A DNA stretch of 33,114 bases from Candidatus Omnitrophota bacterium (lineage in GTDB: Bacteria > Omnitrophota > Gorgyraeia > Tantalellales > Tantalellaceae): NCBI GenBank assembly GCA_007135805.1, contig SLID01000087.1:1-33114 (forward strand). Reading direction: 5' to 3'. Numbering within the stretch: the first letter of the stretch is position 1; each line of letters opens with the position of its first letter. The position numbers and the translations under genes were made by a program. Shown here piece after piece: positions 13,201-22,200 of this stretch. The notes under the pieces are model-generated. The model saw only the letters and a list, made by a program, of their open reading frames with translations, did not search any database and was not told where the DNA came from.

Positions 13201-16200
13201 AGGAAATGGAATTCGAGGCCCAGCAGTGGCTTACTACTATATCCTGGATAGATGACAGTGTGAGTGAAACCCCAAGACTTACGGAAGTGATCGAGACTGT
13301 TGAAGAACCGGCGCCCGTAGTACCGGAACGCTTGGTGGACGAAGTTACAGTTACTCCGGAAGTTGTTGGTACCCTGTTGGGTCAGGAGATAACTAAAGAG
13401 GGTCAGGGTGTGGTAAACCGTTTTCAGGGTCTTTGGAAAACCCTAAATGACAGCATAACCGATCGCGCTTACGTTATAGGAAGAGGCCGCAATACTGACA
13501 TGGCATCTGTACGCGCCGTTCAGGAAGTCTTTTGGACACTGAATACCGGTGATGTGCAAAGCAGATTTGAGAAGTCCGTTTTTGTGGACGGTCTCTGGGG
13601 GCCGATCACAGAGGGTGTGGCAAGAGATTTTCAGTCAGAACATGGCCAGGTAGTCGACGGGCTTGTAGGTGAAGAAACCGGCGGGGCTATGTTGGGAGCG
13701 TTACTTAATGTGCGCGTGGAAGGTCTTGTGGATCCGGAAACGGTCGATCCGGTGACGGAAATAGAGGTTATTCCTGATGTTGATATCTCCGCTCCGGAAT
13801 ACGATACCTTGAGAGATGAGCCCGAAGCTCCGGTGGGAAGGTTCATAGTGGATTACGAGGACCGGAATGAGGACGCGCTTATTACGCTTGTCAGACAGCG
13901 CCACGAAGACCTCCCCGAAGGGATGCTTATAACGGTCCCGCTTACCGGGAAAAGAGGTTCATATGAGGCGGAAAAAGTGTTTCTCGGTAAGGGCGTGTAC
14001 ACGTTCTACGGGGTTGCCGGCAGAAAAAGGGTAAGAGAGTTCGTGGAAATGCCTAATGATACCGTAACTATCGATCAGGAAACTGGTGAGATAATAGAGG
14101 TCAACCCTGCGATCGTTCAAAAATGGGAAGAGTCTCAGAGCGTTGTTTTCGCTCATGATATGCAGGATGAAACCGTTGTGGTGAATATACCGGGCGTCTA
14201 TGGAGAGACGTCGGTGGCCGGCAACCCCGAGCGCGAGAAGGGGCTTTTTTACCTTCAGAAAAAAGTACACCTTCCCGGCCGAGTAGTAGCTTTTGTCATA
14301 GCCGAGTTCAAGGTCAATTTGAACGGCGCTCGGAATGTCAGCGAGGCTCTTGACAATGTCATATCAAAGATAAATCCGCTTACCGGTGAGATCGATTTTT
14401 CGCGGGAAGAAAGCAGACTGGAAAATCTGGGTACATTGCAGAACCTTTATTTTTCAGCATACGTCGGTGAAGACACCGAAGAGCTGTATCAGATGATAGT
14501 TGGTGTGGATGAGCAGGGTAACATAGGCCGGAATATCACACTGCATCCCATGGACGCGGACTTTACCGTCAATGTTATGGAAGGGCGGGAATTTAAGAAT
14601 ATAAGCGTCCGCGAAGCTGCCGGACTCACTCAGCTGCGCAAGATGGATGAAGGGATAGCGCTTAGTGACGTTGGTATACTGGAAGGCCTGATCCCGCAGG
14701 GACTCGAAGACAGTATGTTTTCCCTTTGGGCCGAGGAAGAAATGAGTTGGAAAAAGACGGTCAAGTCCGAGGGAGATATAGAGGTTAAATATTATAGACC
14801 CGGTGAAACGGAGCATTTTAAGGTAACATGGGAAGTGGGAGCCAATGAAGAAGCCCTGAAGATGGTTCAGGATATTCAGGGGCTATCAGAAGCGGGCAAC
14901 CTGAAGGACAGGGATTTTATCGATAAGATATATACTCTTATAAAAACAGATAAGGCTTCGGTGGAAGATATAGTTTCCGCGATCGATGTTATGACCGGCC
15001 TTATAGGCACGCTTAAAGGAGTGGAAATAGGAGGATCTGAACTTGAGGCTATTTTGCGACATGAGCTTGTTCCCGGCGCGGAAGTAAGGACCAATGTTCT
15101 GGAATGGGTATTGAGCAATGAACAGGAAATACGCAAATACATGGCCGATCATGGTGTTTCGCAAGCAAGGTACATAAGGGACCTCGCCGGGACATTCCGC
15201 GCTGTTCAAAATTACAGTTCCCTGGAGAGATATATCCGCGCGATCAACCGGAACGAAGAAATACCTTATGATGAGCTTACACCACTCGGCAGAGCCGCTT
15301 TGCATTTTGAGGAAATTCTGAATATAGCCAGTAATCAGATGGCATCGGGGATAAGGGATACAAGGTCCGGAGGCGTGTACGATCAACTTCTGGGAAGAGA
15401 AGCCGATCGTATTGAGTTATCGGATGATATTACGCCGGCGGACGCTCCCGAGATCGTGGAAATAGGTACTCACAGAGTGAGTTCGGACAGAATGCAGTCG
15501 TACGCGGGGTATTTTGGTAACGCCGCTTTCGGGGCCTTGATGCTGGCCTTGGGTATAGGTCTCTTTTTCAGAGTAAAGGGTGTGCGCAAGCATTACAAAG
15601 AGTTGAAAGAGATGACAAAGATATCTCCTCCCGATGCCCTGGAACCGGCTTTTCCGGAAAGCGCTCTGATATCCGAAGATTTCGACAAAATGTGGAGCGA
15701 TATGGGAGGTCAGATAACCGCTTTTCAGAAGGGTATGTGGGAAGCTTACAGGGTTATCGAACCATACCGCGTTCAGCCCGATGGCAAAAAGCATAAGCCC
15801 GCGCAGAGACATACTATATGGAATATAGCTTTTTACTGGGTAAGCGGTTTAGGGATACTCGCTGTCAATATGGTTCGTGGTGGAGGGGTTTTCTCTTATG
15901 GATACGGCCCCTCGGTTTTGGTTCCGGCACTTGTATTGACCGCCATGGGAGCCCTTGGATCTTGGAAATATTTTGCCGACAATATCCTTATATTGTTCCC
16001 ATCCCGGAGGGCCGAACGCAGGGAGAACGCTTTAGCTTTCCTGGAAAAAAATATTGATAATCTGGAAATTTATCTCAGGAAACTGGAGGCTCAAAGTGAA
16101 AGTTATGGGTTCACCAGTGAAGAATGGCGGGAACTTCTGACTTTTCCCGTACATGCTCCTTTCGCGGAACCCGAAGATGTCGTGGAGCTCCAGGTCCAGA

Positions 16201-19200
16201 CCATAAATCTGCTGGATTACATTCAGTACGCCCGAAGATGGATAACTTTTCTGCGTTCGGAACAAGGCAGGGAATACAGGTTTTTTTCAAGACTGCATTA
16301 TCCCTCCGACCAGCACAGGCGTGACACTATGCCGACATTCTGGGTATCCGGACCTGATTTTTACTGGGGAGAGACGGTCCAGGGTTACGACCCCAAAAGA
16401 AGATCTTTCGTTGGGCTTGTGCCGGGTAAGGAAAGTGAGTTCAACAACATAGTTTCGGGGGCCCCAAACGAGGAATTGGAAAGGATAAGGGGACTCCAGG
16501 AAAGAATGATGGAGGATCAGACTAGAGTGGCTACCAGTATCACGAGGATAACGGCAAGGGTTTCGGACACAAATCGTGAGGATCCGGCGTTCGAGGCCAT
16601 GCTTGCTTCCATCAAGGGTTTGAGAGAAGAATACGTCGCGATAACTGATGAGTACAACTTGCTGGAAGAAAAAGCTTCCGCGCTTGAAAAAGAGCTTGAA
16701 AAAGATCCTTTCGCTGAAAGGGACCGGCTGGACTCTGGGCTCAAGAAACTCGAGGAAGAAAGGGCCAGTCTTGTGAGAAAGGCCTACCTTTCCGGAAGTG
16801 TTGATGAATCGACGAGGGAACAACTCGCACGTGAGATCGATAGTAAAAACAAAAAAATAACAGACACAAGGGCGAAGTACGCCGAAGTGAACGCCAGGAT
16901 AGGTTTTGGGATTGTCTCACCGAATATCCCCAGGAATGGTCCCAGGGAATATTCCTCAAAGTGGGGTATGCGTATGACCGATCCCATACAGCCGCTCGTG
17001 CCAATAAACAACGTTTACCATTATCTGCCCCTTTTGAGGAAAAGGGTTGAAATGCACCGGATGGAGTCTCAGAAAAGGGCGGGAGAAGAGATACTTCCCG
17101 AAGATTTTCAAAGAGTAACCGAAGATCTCACACGGCTTACTGAGACTACCCAACAGTCCACTGTAGAGGGATGGATGGGGCTTGGCGGGGCAAATCCCGA
17201 GAATACGAGTTACCCCGGTACTATACGCAAGCGGCATCCCTGGAAGATAGTCGCTTTAGGAGCCGCAAGTGTGGCTTTATCGTTCATTGTATACTTTGCC
17301 CGTCCGGTAATATCTTCCGCATGGCAAATGGTACCTGTCCTCCCTGAGCTTTCGCTCGGCGCGGCCTTGCCGGCTATGCTTTTCGCTTCCGGTACGGCTA
17401 TGCTCATAGTTATAGGTGTTTTCAAGCTCATGCTTTTTGTGTTCGGTTATTTCACAGGACACGACGAGATACAGGACCAGGACATAGCTGATTTTGTGCC
17501 GGCGCATATACTTGACAGGGTGTTATCGGAAGTAGCGTCTGAACTGGAGAGTGAAGGGAAAATGGTGCCTGAAGAGCTTATGGAATACAAGAAGGAAGTT
17601 GACCCCGAAACGCGAAAAGAACGCGCGGCTGAAACGTACATAAAGATAGGTAAAGAATACCAGAAAGCCACCAGGTGGGGTGAAGCTTTAGCCAAGGTGA
17701 TCTATTACGGCCGTATGATAATCAATATGTTCACGGCGGGACTTGTTTTCAGTGAAGCTTTGAAAAAACCCATGCCTTCTGACTGGGTGACTTACAGGGC
17801 GCGTTTGCAGCATAATCTGGACGACATAATAAAGATAGCGAACATGACCCATGATGTCGATGGTATAAAAGGAAGGAAGAAACTGCTTGACGCTTTCAGG
17901 GAAGCGGAAACCAACAGGGACCTGATATCCCAAAAATATCAGGAATTAACCGGTGAAGACGTTGGGCATTTTAACCAGAAGATGGACGAATTTAAGCTCC
18001 AAATAGTTGGATGGGAGAAATCCGAGAAAGGGTTTCTTGATTCGGGTAGAATGACGAACCTGGATATTCTGAGAGAGATCGACTATGACGTGCTCAAGGC
18101 CATTATAGAGACTCCGGCTATCGCGCACATGATATTTGACAAAGTGGTCCTTATGGATACGGTCTTCGGCCTCTTCGATCCTGAAGGGTGCGTGAGTGAT
18201 GTCAAGGCGACAATGGAATCGGCCGCGACAAGCCACCGTGGAATAGTGGACATAATACTGGTCATGGATGACGATGACCCCGCTACCTCAGTAATGCAGG
18301 AAAATCTGAAACCCGGCGGCAAACTCGAAAAATACGCCGAAAATGTGATCATATATACAGGTTCGAATTTTGGTTCCAACCTGGGGCTTAACCAGCGGAA
18401 AGTGCGTATGAAACCACCTATGAATGTTGAAGCCGTTCATCATTTAAAGACGCATTATGCCCAGATGAAGGTATCCCTGAAAGAGGCTAAAGAAAAAGGA
18501 CTTCCCGAAGAAGTTATACGCAAGCTAAGGGATGGTTCCACTTTGCCAAGTTTTGTCGAGCTTGTGGACCAGGAAGACAGGCTCCAGCCGCTTCTTCTTT
18601 CCTCAAAGTCAGCTTTGTGGTCAATGAGAGAACGTACCATAAACGACCAGATACGGATCCACGAGGAAAAGAAGATACAAGAAACTGCCGAGAATACAAG
18701 GGATAGGCGCAGGTGGTCGATCGATTACAGGAAAGCTTCGAGAGGCTTGGAAAGGGAGTATGAATCAGCTGTAAACGCCATGAAAGACCAGTTGGAAGGG
18801 CATGATGATATCATCACGCCAAAGGAGCTTAGAGGTCCTGAAGCTGACAGGTCCCAGGTTGAAGCTTACCTCGAGCAGGCCGGAACTGCCCGAAGGGTAA
18901 GATACATGCTGGATTCCTTTAAATATAGCTATAAGAACGTTGATTCTTACATACGTTCGGAGTTCAGAGAGAGGAATATGCCCGTTGTAATACAAACAGA
19001 GCTGAGGTTAGTTCCCATACAGGACTCTCGGTGGAGTTTTATGGCGCATCATGATTATCTTCTGTGGCATAACCAGATACAGCCCGGGCAGACATCCAAG
19101 TTCACTAAATTCCTTTTTCTCGGAGGAACCGGAAATGGTTTTAGGTGGGACATGCTGGCTGGGTCACGGCACGATTTCGTAACGGAATCCGTAACGGACA

Positions 19201-22200
19201 AAACAACGGGTGAAAAAACCGATGTGAAAGAGATGAAAAGATCTTTCCTTAATACACGCGCACAGCTTGACCACAGTTTGTTTACGTTGAGACAGGTTAT
19301 GCTGCGCGAGGAAACGAGAATGCATGAAGAGCTCAGAGAGAAAAGTCTGATAAGAAGGATAATTTTCCATCTGGACGTTTTTAAGAGATCTGTGACCGGA
19401 CGTGTCTCCGACTATACAAAGGTGATAATACCGTCAATGATATTTACAAGACATTTGAACTTTCTCGGACAAAGCGGAACATGGGACCTTTACAACATAA
19501 TAGAGGACTCCGAGCTCGGCAGGAGAATAGCCCAATATAAACTTATGTGTACACGGCTGACCGGTAAGTTTACACAGGTCCTTGAGGATGAACTTCCGGC
19601 TTTGAGCCCGGCCTGGTGGTATCAGAGGTCACGCTGGATAATAATGCAGACGTTCGGGGTGGTTATCTCACATCCCGCGGCCTTTTTTGGCTTTTTCGGT
19701 CAGTATCTTGGAGCCGGACTCGGGTGGATGCTCCTCGGTGGAAGAACAAGCGTGGGACTCGGTTTGATAGGCGCTGTCGTAGGTCTTTTGATCGGTTTTG
19801 AGGTTTTTTACCGAGCAGGGTCGTTCTTTAATAAGATGAGGGTCATGGCGGGCTACCAGAGAGGAGCCGCGTGGCAGATAGATCCTGTTGCGAGTATGGG
19901 CCGCTGGAGATTCCAGCATATAGTGCATCTGGCCGCGGCGGTTCCCGCGGTACTTATGACGGTGGTTACACTGGGTGTAGCGATATTTTACACCTTAACA
20001 AGCGGCGCCGGGATGATCTTCCCCGGGTTTGAGTATGCCGGAGGCCTGGGGTTGTTACTTATGGATGTCATCCAGTGGGGAAATACCTTCATACCTTTTC
20101 TGAACGGTTGGTTAGCGGGGACCATAATAGGTATGGTAGTGTTTTTCGCTCCCCCCATACAGCAGTCATTGCAGATGGTGTTCGCGGCCCTTCGGGCAAG
20201 TATAGTCGATGAAGAGTCTACTACTGAAGCTGTCGACACTTATATTTCCCAAAGGATCTTAGGCGGCCGAGAAATTATAGCGAAAGACAGGGAAATATTC
20301 GACAGTTTCGCGGACGGCTCTTTAGTATTGCCGCAGGATCTGGTCCCGATAAAAACTTTCGAAAAGGACTATTATGATACTTTGTTTGAGCTACGCCGCA
20401 TGGAACAGAGATACAGGGTGTCCAGGTTTTCAGAGAAGAGAAAGATCTACAGGGATATCTGGGAAACCAAGAAAAATATAGAAAAAATACAGCAAGAGAT
20501 CGAAGCATTCAAAAAGTCATATCCGGATAAATACGAACTGTACATGTCTGAATACCGGAACCCGCTTGCCTTATTGAGAGTGAGTGAACATTATTCGGTC
20601 TTCAGCAATGACGATTACGTTGTTGATGTGCTGGACAGGTGTAAAAATAATATGAGGGCAGCGATAGATCTTGTTAAAAAGGAAGACGCCCGGGAGGCCC
20701 TTGCTTTCCATGCTGATGAAATTAATGATGTGGAAGGGCTAAGGCAACTTCTATTGGATGCCAAGGATGAAGCGGATGATGGAGTTGCATTGGATGGCAA
20801 GGCAAGGGCCATTCTTGAATTGAGGAAAGCGATCGGTATAAGTGACGCCGAGATCAGCGGCGCGACACCAAGTCAGATACAAAAAGCCGTTGCCGCCGCC
20901 CTCAATGAAAAGCTTGGTTCCGGAGAGATCCTTGATGGGTTTTTCACCGAAAAATACGGTAATGTGTATGACAGTAGCTCTCTCGAAGATAATATGAGAC
21001 GCGCGCTGTCAGTAATAAGCGGTTTGCGTAAAGAAGTGGAAAAATCAAAGGAAGATTTGGAAAAAGCTAAAAATGAGAAAAAAGGAAAAACAGAGATCAA
21101 GGCGCTTGAAAAGAAAGTAAAGCAAAATAAGAACGTATTCGAAGAAAAGGTCTCCAGTAAGGATATTGTTCGATTGAATATGTCGATATTGGAGTTGGTT
21201 TACGGTGATTTTGTGGAAAGAGCGAAAGACTCTCAGATAGGCGATAACTATTTCGGGTGGTCTCATTTTGGTGAACAAGCCGGTATTAAAAATGTGACCA
21301 CAGCTCTGGGGGCTCACAGGAAGCAGTTCGTTTCGGGTATAAAGCAGGACCTTAAAGTCTTGAGGGATGTTCGCAGGCTTGTCAGGGGAGATGTCGTAAT
21401 GCCGGCTGTCATTCCTTTGGTATTGTTGGGCATGTCTTTATCAATGACCCTTTTCAACTTTACTGTCGCCGGACGCGTCGCTCTCGGCATTACTCTATGG
21501 CTTGTCGGCCTGGGGGTTTACCAGAGGATACTCGAGCGTTTTGCGGATGGATCCCAGTCCGCTGGTTGGTTGGGCCGGAGCGCGTATCATCTAAGAGAAA
21601 GAGCGAGGATAGGACGTCTTCCTTATCATATGCTGAGGGTAATGGTCAGGTCGCCCCTGCAGATAGATTATTTCATGCATCTGATACCGGCGTCTTTTCT
21701 CTCTCTTTATATGTCAACTGACAGGTGGGTCGGGGAAGAATTCTGGCCAAGAGGCCGGCAATCGCTTAAGGCATTGGCTAAAGGAGCCAAGTTGATAAGT
21801 GGTGGATTGTCCGATACCTACACAGCATTGAAGGACAGAGCGAAAGTTTACGGCAAGGAAAGATTTTCTCTTATATCTCTTCTTGGGGTGGCTATGATAG
21901 GAATAGCTGTCCTACCTCTGTGGAACATAACAAGAACGACCCCGGGGCTCAGGGAGGGTCAGGCTGTAGCGGACCTTGCCAGGGAATCGTACAGAAGGGG
22001 TGCGACAGATAGATTCCTGGAATATTCAGATATCCGTCAAGCTTTCGGGGCCGCGGTGGGCGCTATAGAGTCTTATGAAAAGGCCTATTTGGCCGGTGAT
22101 CGTGAAAGTGCCGAAAAGCTGTGGGAGACGATGGTCCACGCTGTCAACGGGGTCAGTGTTTTCGCGGCAAGAGGCGAGGATGAGATAAGGTGGAGAGATA

